Positions 33,607 to 42,837 of a stretch of 57,854 nucleotides of DNA are shown here, piece after piece. The DNA lies in contig JADFKK010000008.1 of assembly GCA_022564995.1 (NCBI GenBank), forward strand, positions 1-57,854, in the 5' to 3' direction. Both the position numbers and the translations under genes were made by a program. Position 1 is the first letter of the stretch. Every line of letters begins with the position of its first letter. The stretch is from Planctomycetota bacterium (lineage in GTDB: Bacteria > Planctomycetota > Planctomycetia > Pirellulales > JADFKK01). Below the pieces are notes generated by a model. It saw nothing but the letters and a program-made list of their open reading frames with translations, ran no database searches and was not told where the DNA came from.

Positions 33607-36600
33607 ATGATTCGCCAGAAATCCGCCAAGCGTGAGATGTTTTTCAGTCTGCTACGGCCGCCGCAACGTCACGCAGCACGCGGCGCTTATCGTCACAGCA
33701 CCAAGCTTCGCATCGAGCCGCTTGAGGCTCGAAGGTTGTTGGCGGTGGTCGATTTGACCGCCGCTGGCGTTCTCACGTACACCGGTGATGCGGACGTGAA
33801 CCAATTAACGATCTCGGTTGCCGGAGACGTTTACACTTTAATACCTGGACCCTTAGAGGTGATCAGCGTTAACAACGACGATTCAGGAACCGCCATGGGC
33901 GGTGGAATGGCAGGCGTACCTCTGACGATCGGGATGGTCGCGGCGGACATCACGAGCATTCAAGTCAACATGGAGACCAATAACGACTCGGTAACTGTCG
34001 CATCGTCTGATGATCCCCTCGGGTTCGATGGCGGCGACGGCGACGACACGTTGATCGGCCCGGACGCCGCCAGCACCTGGGCGATCAACGCGGCGAACGG
34101 AGGTAATCTTGCCGGATCGGTAACGGTGAGTTTTTCGGACGTCGAGAACGTCACGGGCGGAACTGGAACCGACGACTTCACTTTCGCCAATGCCGGCAGC
34201 CTGACCGGAGCCGTTGATGGCGGAGCGGGAACTGACACACTCATCGGAGACGACGACGGCAATGTGTTTACGGTCACCGCTGCGAATGAAGGAACTCTGG
34301 CTGGCAAGACCAGTGGGTTCAGCAACGTCGAGAATCTCACGGGTGGAGCCGCGACCGACGACTTCACCATCACGGCGGCCGGCAGCTTGACCGGCTCGAT
34401 TGACGGCGGCAGTGGCGGGGCCAACTCGCTGACCAACGCCGGGGCCGGCAACACCTGGACCATCAGCGGCGCCAACAGCGGCACCGTGACCGACCTGGGC
34501 ACCGGTTTTAGCAACATCGCCAGCCTGACCGGCGGAGTGGGCGAAGACGACTTCACCATCACGGCGGCCGGCAGCTTGACCGGCTCGATTGACGGCGGCA
34601 GTGGCGGAGCCAACTCGCTGACCAACGCCGGGGCCGGCAACACCTGGACCATCAGCGGCGCCAATGCCGGCAGCGTGACCGACGTGGGCACCGGCTTTAG
34701 CAACATCGCCAGCCTCACCGGCGGATCGGCCGAGGATGACTTCACCATCACGGCGGCCGGCAGCTTGACCGGCTCGATTGACGGCGGCAGTGGCGGAGCC
34801 AACTCGCTGACCAACGCCGGGCCGGGCAACACCTGGACCATCAGCGGCGCCAACGCCGGCAGCGTAACCGACCTGGGCACCGGTTTTAGCAACATCGCCA
34901 GCCTCACCGGAGGAATTGGCACCGATCTCTTCACGTTCCAAGACAGTTTTGGCGTAACCGGAAATGTCGATGGCGGCTTAGGCCAAGACCGACTCGACTA
35001 CAGCCAATACACCACGACGAAAAACATTCTTCTAACGTCAATCGGCACGGCAGACGGCTACCAGGGCGAAGAGACGGCTAACCCGATGGGAATCGGTGGT
35101 ACGTTCGACAATATCAACCAGATCACGGGCGGGATGGCAGGGAATGACGAGTTGACGGGCCTGGACACGGTTAATGACTGGGTCATCGACGAAGAAAACA
35201 CATTGGGCGACAGCTATACGTCAACCGTTTCGATGAGGGTCTTGGCGTTCGAGGATTTCGAGATTCTCAACGGCAGAGATCAGGTCGACACGTTTCGCGT
35301 GGTCAGCACGGTCGACGACGGTCGGCCTCGAACGCTCAACGCGGCTGGCGACAATGACGCGTTCATTTTCTCCTCCGACGTCAGCAACCCGGCCTTGGGC
35401 AGTCTCGACAAGATCAATGAACGGGTCACCGTTGACGGCGGTGCGAATGGTGCGGGCATGCGCGATGTTATCGCCGGCGGAGACGTCGATGGGGCAACTC
35501 CTCCTGCTGTCTATACCTCGGGCTCCATGTTTGAGCCGTTTTCCGCGGCCCATCCGGGAGTCGGGATGACAAAGGAGATAGGTGATACGCTAAGCCTCCA
35601 CGATGGCGGCGACAGCGATTCAAATCAATACGTCATCAATGCGTCCGCCTTCATTCGCACCTCGGCTTCGATGGTGCGCGTCGATCACACGACGATCGAA
35701 ACGCTGAATCTATTTGGCGGCATGCAGCACGATGAGATCGTGCTCATCACGGACCCGCCGCTGCCGGACGTTGTGCTCGTGCATGGGGGAACGGGCGCGG
35801 ACAACTGCATGAGAATTGAAGGCAGCGATCAAGTCGAGCACCTCACGATCGGTAACATCGCGCCCGGCCCGTCGCCGCGAAGCAACATCGAAGTCGCCAA
35901 CATTCAGGATCTGCGAGTCAACGCCGGCGGCGGGGACGACGTCGTGCATGACGCGAGAAGCGGCCCAGGAACGAGAAGGTCGGTGATTGACGGCGGAGCG
36001 GGTGACGATATTCTCGTGGTTGACAGCGGCGACTCCGTGGCGCTGTTTGGAGGAGCCGGCAGAGATTTCCTGCGAGCTGGCGGCTCCGGCGTGCTCTTGC
36101 CCGATCACGACGCGCAGCTGAATCCCGTGGTATCTGATGGAGAGTTTATTCTAGCCACGGGCGGTAACTTTAGCGTGGCGTCGTTGGGCACGGATGTCTT
36201 TGTGGGCGGCATAACCGGCAAGCTCTTCGAGGAAAACATTCTCGAAAAGGATGTGATTTCCTGGTTGCAAGCGAGTTTTGAAACGGATATCTCCAAAATT
36301 CTGGCGCTGGTCAATCAGGTCGATTGCAGCCAGCCCGTTGCCGTTTCCGCGCCGGCGATGATGACCCTGTCGGCCACGGCGACGTCGATTGAATTGTCGT
36401 GGAACGACAGTAGCGGCGAGGACGGATATCGTGTTTATCAGTGGAATGGCGTTCATGGCGCGTTGATCGCCGACTTACCCGCCAATGCAACGAGCCACTT
36501 GGTCTTGGGACTGACGCCTGGGACAAACTACTGGTTCACTCTCGAAGCATACAATTCGTCTGGATTGGACTGGACGCCGTGGACCAGCACGGCGACTTTG

Positions 36601-37428
36601 CCCGCAGCGCCTGGCAGTCCGGACCCGCTGGCGATTGCGCCGTCGGACACGCAGGTGAGCCTGACGTGGAACGACGCCGGCAATCAGGACGGTTATCGCG
36701 TCTATCAGTGGAACGGCAGCCACGGCGTAGAGATCGCCGCTTTGCCGGCTGACGCGTCGGGCCACGTCGTTTCGGGTTTGTCGCCCAATACCTCTTATTT
36801 CTTTAGCATCGAGGCGTTCAACGTATCGGGGTCGGGCTGGGCGAATTGGAAGAACGTGACAACGCTCGCCGCGCCGGCGGTTCCTACTTCGCCAGCCCCG
36901 ATTACGCTGGCGGGGGCAACTTCGACGAGCCTGGACATTGGTTGGACGGCCTCCGCCTTCGCCGATGGATATCGCGTCTTTCAATGGAACGGCAGTCAAG
37001 GTGTAGAAATTGCGTCGCTCGCCGCCAGTACGATCTCGCTTTCCATCGGCTCGCTCGCACCCAACACGGGTTACTGGTTCTCCGTCGAGGCGTTTAACTC
37101 GTCTGGTTCGAGGTATGCACCATGGACGACGTTCACCACGCTCGCCGCCTCAGATCCGTTGCCAGCGGCGGCGCCTTCTGCCGAGGGGAAATCTCGTCGG
37201 GCCAGCCGTTCGGCTCAAGACCTTGACGGAATCGATGCGATCGAGTCGGTCGAGGGAGACGACGTCCTGCTCGCCCGCGCTGTGGACGCCGTGTTTTCTC
37301 GCGGCACCCAGTTCGATCCAGCGGAGAATCGAATCGAGGACATCATCCGGCGCCTGGAAACGGAGGCACTCGAGGGCGACCAGACGAAAGACGCATACGA
37401 AGAGGCAGTTGACGAACTGCGAAGTTGA
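33607..37428 (+). CDS. LEPR-XLL surface protein with 63-residue tandem repeats and three fibronectin type III domains
   Basis: The 1273-residue protein begins with a basic segment and then RIEPLEARRLLAV (about 36-48), the LEPR-XLL motif that marks many planctomycete surface proteins. Residues 70-250 hold diverged glycine/aspartate-rich repeats. Residues 252-440 hold three tandem 63-residue repeats that are nearly identical even in DNA (period 189 bases). Residues 440-900 continue with beta-helix-like GGxGxD-rich sequence resembling calcium-binding repeats. Three FN3 domains follow at about 911-1000, 1001-1090 and 1092-1180, each with DGYRV(Y/F)QWNG. The tail is acidic and helical. It is probably an exported adhesin or structural protein of the cell surface (inference). 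Minus-strand open frames over the repeats are shadows. Confidence 0.85.
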   Translation: MIRQKSAKREMFFSLLRPPQRHAARGAYRHSTKLRIEPLEARRLLAVVDLTAAGVLTYTGDADVNQLTISVAGDVYTLIPGPLEVISVNNDDSGTAMGGGMAGVPLTIGMVAADITSIQVNMETNNDSVTVASSDDPLGFDGGDGDDTLIGPDAASTWAINAANGGNLAGSVTVSFSDVENVTGGTGTDDFTFANAGSLTGAVDGGAGTDTLIGDDDGNVFTVTAANEGTLAGKTSGFSNVENLTGGAATDDFTITAAGSLTGSIDGGSGGANSLTNAGAGNTWTISGANSGTVTDLGTGFSNIASLTGGVGEDDFTITAAGSLTGSIDGGSGGANSLTNAGAGNTWTISGANAGSVTDVGTGFSNIASLTGGSAEDDFTITAAGSLTGSIDGGSGGANSLTNAGPGNTWTISGANAGSVTDLGTGFSNIASLTGGIGTDLFTFQDSFGVTGNVDGGLGQDRLDYSQYTTTKNILLTSIGTADGYQGEETANPMGIGGTFDNINQITGGMAGNDELTGLDTVNDWVIDEENTLGDSYTSTVSMRVLAFEDFEILNGRDQVDTFRVVSTVDDGRPRTLNAAGDNDAFIFSSDVSNPALGSLDKINERVTVDGGANGAGMRDVIAGGDVDGATPPAVYTSGSMFEPFSAAHPGVGMTKEIGDTLSLHDGGDSDSNQYVINASAFIRTSASMVRVDHTTIETLNLFGGMQHDEIVLITDPPLPDVVLVHGGTGADNCMRIEGSDQVEHLTIGNIAPGPSPRSNIEVANIQDLRVNAGGGDDVVHDARSGPGTRRSVIDGGAGDDILVVDSGDSVALFGGAGRDFLRAGGSGVLLPDHDAQLNPVVSDGEFILATGGNFSVASLGTDVFVGGITGKLFEENILEKDVISWLQASFETDISKILALVNQVDCSQPVAVSAPAMMTLSATATSIELSWNDSSGEDGYRVYQWNGVHGALIADLPANATSHLVLGLTPGTNYWFTLEAYNSSGLDWTPWTSTATLPAAPGSPDPLAIAPSDTQVSLTWNDAGNQDGYRVYQWNGSHGVEIAALPADASGHVVSGLSPNTSYFFSIEAFNVSGSGWANWKNVTTLAAPAVPTSPAPITLAGATSTSLDIGWTASAFADGYRVFQWNGSQGVEIASLAASTISLSIGSLAPNTGYWFSVEAFNSSGSRYAPWTTFTTLAASDPLPAAAPSAEGKSRRASRSAQDLDGIDAIESVEGDDVLLARAVDAVFSRGTQFDPAENRIEDIIRRLETEALEGDQTKDAYEEAVDELRS
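34360..34926 (+). repeat. Three tandem 189-bp coding repeats
   Basis: Units start at 34360, 34549 and 34738, each with GACTTCACCATCACGGCGGC. They differ at only a few positions, so the array is recent or kept uniform by gene conversion. A less alike version of the unit precedes it at about 34171. Confidence 0.9.
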
Positions 37429-37464
37429 TTCGTTGATATGCTTCCGCCACCAGCGACGCTGTCG

Positions 37465-39267
37465 TTACAGCAGCCGGTCGAGTTCCTCGACCAGGTCGGC
37501 GAAGTGATCTAGGGCCGTGTCGACGGGCGCTCGCTGCTGCATGTCGACGCCGGCGTCGCGCAATAGGTCCAGCGGGTATTTCGAGCAACCGCCTTTGAGG
37601 AAGCCGAGATAATCGTTTAGCTCCTGTTTGCCGCCGCTGGTGACGCGCTCGGACAGCGCGATGGCGGCCGACAGCCCGGTGGCGTATTTGTAAACGTAAA
37701 AGGCTCGGTAGAAGTGCGGAATGCGGAAACACTCCAGGGCCAAACAGTCATCGAGCGCGAAGTCGGGGCCAAAGTATTTCTTCAACAGGTCGAGATAGAC
37801 GCTCTTGAAGCGATCGACCGTGAGCGGCTCGCCCGCCTCGGCCAGCTCGTGGGTGGTCTTCTCGAACTCGGCGAACATGGTCTGGCGGATGATCGTGCCG
37901 CGGATGGCGTCGATGTCGCGGTTGATGAGGAAGGCCCGCTGTCGGTCGCTGCCGGCCTTGTTCATCAAATGCCGGCTGAGCAGTTGTTCGTTGAAGGTGC
38001 TGGCCACCTCGGCGACGAAGATCGTGTAATCGTAATAGATGTACGGCTGGTGGCCGGCCGAGTAATAGCTGTGCATCGAATGGCCCGCCTCGTGGGCCAG
38101 CGTGAAGACGTGGTCGAGCACGTCCGGCTGATAATTCATCAGGATGTACGGGTCGGCGTCGAATGTTCCGCAACTGAACGCGCCGCTCTGTTTCGCCCGG
38201 CTGGGATAGCGATCGCACCAGCGGCCGGAGAGGCCTTTTTCGAGCACGCGGCAATACTCGCCGCCGAGCGGTTTAAGGGCGGCCATGATGACCTTGACCG
38301 CTTGCTTCCAGGTGTGCCGGGTTTCCAGCTCGCTGAGGATCGGCACGTAGGTATCGTACTGGTGAACGTCTTTGATCCGCATCTTCCGCCGCCGCAATTC
38401 GTAGTAACGATACAGGGCCGGCAGATGATCGTGGACCGAGGCGATCAGGTTATCGTAGACGCTTTGCGGGACGTTGTCGGCGTACAGGGCTTTTTGCAGG
38501 GCGCTGTCGTAACCGCGTGCCTTGGCGCCAAACACGTCGCGCTGGATCGAGCCGTTGAGCGTGGCGGCCAGCGTGTTTTCGTGGGCGGAAAACTGCTCGT
38601 AGTATTGATCGAAGGCGGCTTTGCGGACCGTGCGTTTGGGCGAATGCAAAAAGGCCGCGAAGCTGGAGTGTCCCAGTTCGATCTGTTCACCTTTTTCGTT
38701 CTTGATCGAGCCGAATTTTAGATCGGCGTCGTTGAGTTGGCGAAAGATTTGCCCGCTGGCGGCGGCCATTTCGCTCTGCATGGCCAGCAGGTTTTCTTCT
38801 TTTTTCGAGAGCGTGTGTTTTTTGTAACGGAGCGTTCGCTCCAGCAGCAGGCGGTATGCGGCCAGCGGCTTAGATGCCAGTAACTTTTTCATTTTCGCGG
38901 CCGGGATGGCCATGATCTCGGGGCGGATGAAGCTGGCGGCCTGAGCAGCGCGGCTGGCGGCGTTTTGGAATCGGCCGGCCATCCGCTGATAGTTGCTGTT
39001 GGCCGTGTCTTCGGTCGTCTTGAGCATGGCGTAGGTGCCGACGCGCTCGGCCTGGCGGTCGAATTCGGCGTCGAACTTCAGACAGGCGGCCAGCGATGCC
39101 GGGCTGTTGCCCAGGGTGCCACGGTATTTTTCATATTGCCCGATGCGCTTTTCCCAACGCTTGAAGGCCTTTTCCCATTGGGCGTCGGAGGGGAACAAGC
39201 TGGAGAGATCCCAGGTGTCGGACGGTTTGACTTTGCTGCGGGGTGGGAGTTGTTTGATCTTGGACAT
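37465..39267 (-). CDS. pepF: Oligoendopeptidase F (M3B metallopeptidase)
   Basis: The 600-residue protein fits PepF in length and order: WDLSSLFPSD near residue 18, a helical N-terminal half, the zinc site HEAGH inside FTLAHEAGHSMHSYY near 385, and the downstream Glu in FVAEVASTFNEQL near 412. The C-terminal FRIPHFYRAFYVYKYATGLS is also typical. PepF cleaves short peptides in the cytoplasm; there is no signal peptide. It stands 84 bases from fabH on the same strand, with a palindromic repeat between them. Confidence 0.93.
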   Translation of the reverse strand: MSKIKQLPPRSKVKPSDTWDLSSLFPSDAQWEKAFKRWEKRIGQYEKYRGTLGNSPASLAACLKFDAEFDRQAERVGTYAMLKTTEDTANSNYQRMAGRFQNAASRAAQAASFIRPEIMAIPAAKMKKLLASKPLAAYRLLLERTLRYKKHTLSKKEENLLAMQSEMAAASGQIFRQLNDADLKFGSIKNEKGEQIELGHSSFAAFLHSPKRTVRKAAFDQYYEQFSAHENTLAATLNGSIQRDVFGAKARGYDSALQKALYADNVPQSVYDNLIASVHDHLPALYRYYELRRRKMRIKDVHQYDTYVPILSELETRHTWKQAVKVIMAALKPLGGEYCRVLEKGLSGRWCDRYPSRAKQSGAFSCGTFDADPYILMNYQPDVLDHVFTLAHEAGHSMHSYYSAGHQPYIYYDYTIFVAEVASTFNEQLLSRHLMNKAGSDRQRAFLINRDIDAIRGTIIRQTMFAEFEKTTHELAEAGEPLTVDRFKSVYLDLLKKYFGPDFALDDCLALECFRIPHFYRAFYVYKYATGLSAAIALSERVTSGGKQELNDYLGFLKGGCSKYPLDLLRDAGVDMQQRAPVDTALDHFADLVEELDRLL

Positions 39268-39302
39268 GGAGAGAGTTTGCTGAATGGGTGGAAGATTGCG
39301 CG

Positions 39303-39334
39303 AACCCCTGGCCTTCCGGCCAGGGCTAGGGGTT
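39303..39334. repeat. Palindromic repeat, family E copy 2
   Basis: AACCCCTGGCCTTCCGGCCAGGGCTAGGGGTT-type hairpin, matching 16067-16097. It lies between the pepF and fabH genes and could form a stem of 11 to 12 pairs. Confidence 0.7.
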
Positions 39335-39351
39335 ATTTGCGAGGGCGGCGT

Positions 39352-40371
39352 TTACCAGCGCAATAGCGTGGTGCCCCAGGCCAGCCCGGCGCCGAAGCCG
39401 CTGAGGAGTACGAGGCCACCGCGCCGGAGCAGGCCCTTCTCGTTGGCTTCGTCGAGGGCCAAAGGAATTGAGGCGGCCGAGGTGTTGCCGTAGCGGGTGA
39501 CGTTGATGATCAGTTTTTCGTCGGGAATGTTCAGGTCGGCGGCGGCGGCTTCGATGATGCGTTTGTTAGCCTGGTGGAAGATGACGGCGTCGATCTCGTC
39601 GATCGTGACGCCCGCGTGGTCGAGCACGTCGGTGATCGTGTCGTGCAGCAGTCGGATGGCCCACTTGAAAACAGGCCGGCCGTCCATTCGCAAGAAGTGC
39701 AGGTTGTCGCGCATTGCCTCGGCGCTGGGCGGCAGCCGCGATCCGCCCATCGGCCGGCACAACAACTCCGCTCCCGATCCGTCGGCGCCCAGCGTGTAGG
39801 AAACGACGCCCTGGTCTTCGTCGCCGGCGGCCAGCAACACCGCTCCGGCCCCGTCGCCGAATAGCGGATAGGTCTTCTTGTCGGCTGGATTGCAGACCCG
39901 TGAGTTCATGTCGGCGCCGATCACCAGGGCCATCTGGCTACAGCCCGTTTTGACGAACTGCATGGCGGTGATCATCGCGTAGACGAAGCCGGCGCAGGCC
40001 GCCTGTACGTCCATCGCCGGGGCGACAATGCCCAGCCGATCCTGCACGATGCAGGCGGTGGCCGGCATCGGCATGTCAGGCGTGAAGGTTCCCAGCAGCA
40101 GCAGATCGATGTCGGCGGCCGTGACTCCGGCGCTTTCCATCACGCGCTTTGAAGCTTCAATCGCCATGTCGCTGGTGGCCATCTCCGGCGGTGCGTGGCG
40201 ACGTTCGAGGATGCCGGTCCGCTGGCGAATCCAATCGGCGTCGTAGCCGAGCTTGGCCAAGTCTTCGTTGCGCACGATCTGCTCGGGCACGAAGCTGCCG
40301 GTGGCAATTATCTTCACGCCGAGAAGTTTTCGCAGCGGAGATCGTGACGTTTTGGGGACCGCGTGGGCCAT
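39352..40371 (-). CDS. fabH: 3-oxoacyl-[acyl-carrier-protein] synthase III
   Basis: Beginning at ATG 40371 (the open frame runs 18 codons further into repeat-like sequence) gives 339 residues. The catalytic triad is complete: Cys126 in AACAGFVYA, His266 in FHQANKRI, and Asn296 in RYGNTSAAS. The GDGAGAV loop near 172 is also typical. FabH starts fatty acid synthesis by condensing acetyl-CoA with malonyl-ACP. No other fab gene is near, so it may be a specialised paralogue, but residues do not show that. An AT-rich element lies just upstream. Confidence 0.93.
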   Translation of the reverse strand: MAHAVPKTSRSPLRKLLGVKIIATGSFVPEQIVRNEDLAKLGYDADWIRQRTGILERRHAPPEMATSDMAIEASKRVMESAGVTAADIDLLLLGTFTPDMPMPATACIVQDRLGIVAPAMDVQAACAGFVYAMITAMQFVKTGCSQMALVIGADMNSRVCNPADKKTYPLFGDGAGAVLLAAGDEDQGVVSYTLGADGSGAELLCRPMGGSRLPPSAEAMRDNLHFLRMDGRPVFKWAIRLLHDTITDVLDHAGVTIDEIDAVIFHQANKRIIEAAAADLNIPDEKLIINVTRYGNTSAASIPLALDEANEKGLLRRGGLVLLSGFGAGLAWGTTLLRW

Positions 40372-40404
40372 AATCGTAGGGTGGGCAGCGCCCACCTGGT
40401 TAGA

Positions 40405-40566
40405 GAAATCCGAAATCCTAAGCACGAAATCCTAAACAAATTCGAATGTTCCAATGACGACGAGGTGTAGGAACAAAACGAACGAAGGACGATGATCTGG
40501 GCCTTTGAATTTCTACATTGGAATTTGTTTAGGATTTAGGATTTAGGATTTCCAATTTCGTGCTTT
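40405..40566. repeat. AT-rich inverted-repeat element, family F copy 2
   Basis: GCACGAAATCCTAAACAAAT at 40422-40441 pairs with GGAATTTGTTTAGGATTT near 40520-40537, where GGATTTA is repeated, and with TTTCGTGC near 40556-40563. It is the counterpart of 21800-21904 and occupies the gap between fabH and the oxidoreductase gene. Confidence 0.7.
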
Positions 40567-40571
40567 TTAAT

Positions 40572-41687
40572 TCATTTTGGTTCATCGGAAATATCGACCC
40601 AGCGCCGCTCGGCGTGCGATTGCAGGGCGGCGTCGGCGATGACCTGGGCACACAGTCCGTCGTAAAAACTCGGCACGGCCTGGCGCCCTTCGACAATCGC
40701 CGAAACAAACTCCCACACCAGATCGTAACGAAACACGGTCGCCGGTTCGCCCTGGCTTGGGTCGCGCGGGCTGCCTGCTGGTTTAAGCAACTCCGGCGGC
40801 ACCTGCTCGGGGGCCAAATCGTGGCCGGTCTTTCCTCTTAGAATAGTATTCGGCTCATGCAGCCGGTAAACGACAGAACCTTCCGATCCGTTGATTTCGG
40901 CCCATTCGTGGCCGAAGCCGCCTCGCTCGTAACCCTTGGCCAGCGTCGTGCCTTCCCAGACGCCGGTCGCCCCGCTGGTGAATTCTCCCAGGATTGCCGA
41001 CCAGTCGTCAACGTCAGATGGCGGGCAGGCTTGGCCGTCGGCGGTCAGCTCGCGGGGGGCAAAGCGGGCGACCGCGCCGGAAATGCTCTTCAGCGGCCCC
41101 AACAGGTCGACAGCGAAGTCGATGCGGTGGATTGTCATGTCGTATAAATCGCCAGCCCCAGCGGTTTCTTTGTACTGCCGCCAGCCCCAACTCGTCTCCG
41201 GCCAGTCGAGGAATCGCTGGCTGCGAAAGTGCCGCGGTTCGCCCAAATCGCCGGCCTGCACGAGTTGTTTTATGTATCGCATGGCCGGGGCGAAACGATA
41301 GGTGAAGGCCGTCATGTGGACCACGCCGGCGTCGCGGGCCGCCGTGTACATCTCGCGCACCTCGACCGCGTTAAGCCCCAGCGGCTTTTCGCACATGATG
41401 TGCTTGCCGGCAGCCGCCGCGGCCAGCGAGATCGGCTTGTGCGTGAAATTTGGCGTGGCGACGATCACCGCGTCGATCGACGGATCGGCACACAGCGCCT
41501 CGGCATCGGTGGTGACGCGGTCGATGCCCCAGTCGGCCTTACGTTGGGCCAGCAATGCTTCGCTGGTGTCGCAGACGGCGACCAATTCGGCGCGGGGATC
41601 GATCGCCAGGGCCGGCACGTGGTGATAGTCACTCACCGCGCCGGCGCCGATAATGGCCACACGCAACTTGTCGCTGGGGCTGCTCAA
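40572..41687 (-). CDS. Gfo/Idh/MocA-family oxidoreductase
   Basis: The 371-residue protein has an N-terminal Rossmann fold (VAIIGAGAVSDYHHVPAL, about 10-27) that binds NAD(P), followed by ATPNFTHKPISLAAAAAGKH and CEKPLGLN near 100, which carries the conserved Lys. GDLYDMTIHRIDFAVDLLG near 185 supplies the catalytic His region. Family members oxidise or reduce sugars, inositols and related alcohols; planctomycetes have dozens. The substrate is not predictable. No signal peptide is present, so it should be cytoplasmic. Confidence 0.88.
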   Translation of the reverse strand: MSSPSDKLRVAIIGAGAVSDYHHVPALAIDPRAELVAVCDTSEALLAQRKADWGIDRVTTDAEALCADPSIDAVIVATPNFTHKPISLAAAAAGKHIMCEKPLGLNAVEVREMYTAARDAGVVHMTAFTYRFAPAMRYIKQLVQAGDLGEPRHFRSQRFLDWPETSWGWRQYKETAGAGDLYDMTIHRIDFAVDLLGPLKSISGAVARFAPRELTADGQACPPSDVDDWSAILGEFTSGATGVWEGTTLAKGYERGGFGHEWAEINGSEGSVVYRLHEPNTILRGKTGHDLAPEQVPPELLKPAGSPRDPSQGEPATVFRYDLVWEFVSAIVEGRQAVPSFYDGLCAQVIADAALQSHAERRWVDISDEPK

Positions 41688-41793
41688 GAGGGAGACCTCA
41701 CGGCGGGCAATTTTTGGCCGAGACGAAACTACAAAGGGTAAGGGTTTTGGCGAAGATGCTCAAGGGCGGCAGGCCCAATCCGGCCGGCGAAGG

Positions 41794-42483
41794 TTAGGCG
41801 GCGCGGCGGGCTTTGCGTTTTTTTGCCAGGCGATATAGCAGCGAGTTGCCGGCTTTGCCGGCTTGTTTGATGGCGCCGACGTTGCGCAGGGTGTAGGCCA
41901 TGCGCTGGGCGGTCCAGCGGTCGACGTTCAGCCCCTCGGCCACGTGGCCGGTGTGAAACTCCTCCGGCAGACCCTCGGGCAGCAGCCTGGCCAGATCGGC
42001 GGCCGTGCGAAAGCGATGGGTTTCATGCACGGCGATCAGCTTCTGATCCTCAACCTGAAAGTCGCCGTCGCGTCGCCGCCGGCGGCGGCCGTGGCCCGGG
42101 TAGCGCCATTCCTCGATGTCGACGAGCACCACTTCGAGCGTCAATCGCTTGTGGGGAAAAACCTGGGTGAAGTAGACCAACTCGTCGAACAGGTCGAGCA
42201 GTTTTCCGCGTTTGGGGCTCAGGCGGCTGTCGATCTGCTGGCCGTTTTTCTTTTTGAGCTTGATCAGCCGCTTGCGAACGACGATCGGTTTGACGACCGT
42301 GACGCGATGATCCTGGAGCAGATCGCGAACCTTATCGCGGATCGCCGCCAGCGAGCCGTGCTGGATTTCAATCAACTCATCGCCACAAACCACGTCGATG
42401 CGATAGCTGCCCAGCGTGACCTCCAACCGCGCGCCGGGACGAGCATAACGGGTCTTGAGTTCGCGATGCAGCGAGGTTTCCAT
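41794..42483 (-). CDS. Hypothetical protein with a possible PD-(D/E)xK nuclease core and winged-helix end
   Basis: The 229-residue protein is not assigned to a named family. Residues 15-45 (LEVTLGSYRIDVVCGDELIE then IQHGSL) show the D...E-x-Q arrangement that resembles PD-(D/E)xK nucleases. The middle is rich in Lys and Arg, including a run of arginines near 130. Residues 160-215 (LPEEFHTGHVAEGLNVDRWT) look like a helix-turn-helix or winged helix. DNA or RNA binding is likely; nuclease activity is an inference. It sits between an oxidoreductase gene and the SNF2 gene. The family may be widespread, but I do not know a function for it. Confidence 0.6.
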   Translation of the reverse strand: METSLHRELKTRYARPGARLEVTLGSYRIDVVCGDELIEIQHGSLAAIRDKVRDLLQDHRVTVVKPIVVRKRLIKLKKKNGQQIDSRLSPKRGKLLDLFDELVYFTQVFPHKRLTLEVVLVDIEEWRYPGHGRRRRRRDGDFQVEDQKLIAVHETHRFRTAADLARLLPEGLPEEFHTGHVAEGLNVDRWTAQRMAYTLRNVGAIKQAGKAGNSLLYRLAKKRKARRAA

Positions 42484-42837
42484 GAATGTAGCTTATGCTT
42501 TAGCATAACACCGCGAGCGGCAGGCTCTCCTGCGAAATGCCGCGGTGGGGACGCAGCCAACTTCGCTCGTATCGTGGCCGTTCTTGACGACCTGCTGGCT
42601 TTCGCAGTGCGGACAACAACCCCCTTGCCCCACCCCGCTCAGCCACGTAGATTACCGGCAACCTAGAGCCAAGTCGAGATCAACCCAAAATCGGATATGA
42701 GCCACATTTGATCTCAAGCCGGAAGCGCCCAGCAAAATCCGCGGCCCTTTCAAGCCCATTGCGTGCCGGACGCATCGTGCATGGCGGCACGCCGATCAAC
42801 GATATCTTTGGTTAGTCTCCGGTGTACTGGTCGGACT
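42484..42837. other. Intergenic region between divergent genes
   Basis: About 354 bases without a supported gene. It contains a small hairpin around TTATGCTTTAGCATAA (42490-42505) and an imperfect inverted repeat CCGCGAGCGGCA...CCGCGG up to 42544. The promoter for the SNF2 gene is expected near its end. Confidence 0.5.

Noticed and set aside
33883..34941. Long minus-strand reading frames (352 and 324 codons) over the LEPR-XLL repeats
   Set aside because: They mirror the 189-bp coding repeats of the plus-strand gene, have no ribosome-binding site, and read as low-complexity Ala/Gly/Arg or Pro/Leu/Val sequence.
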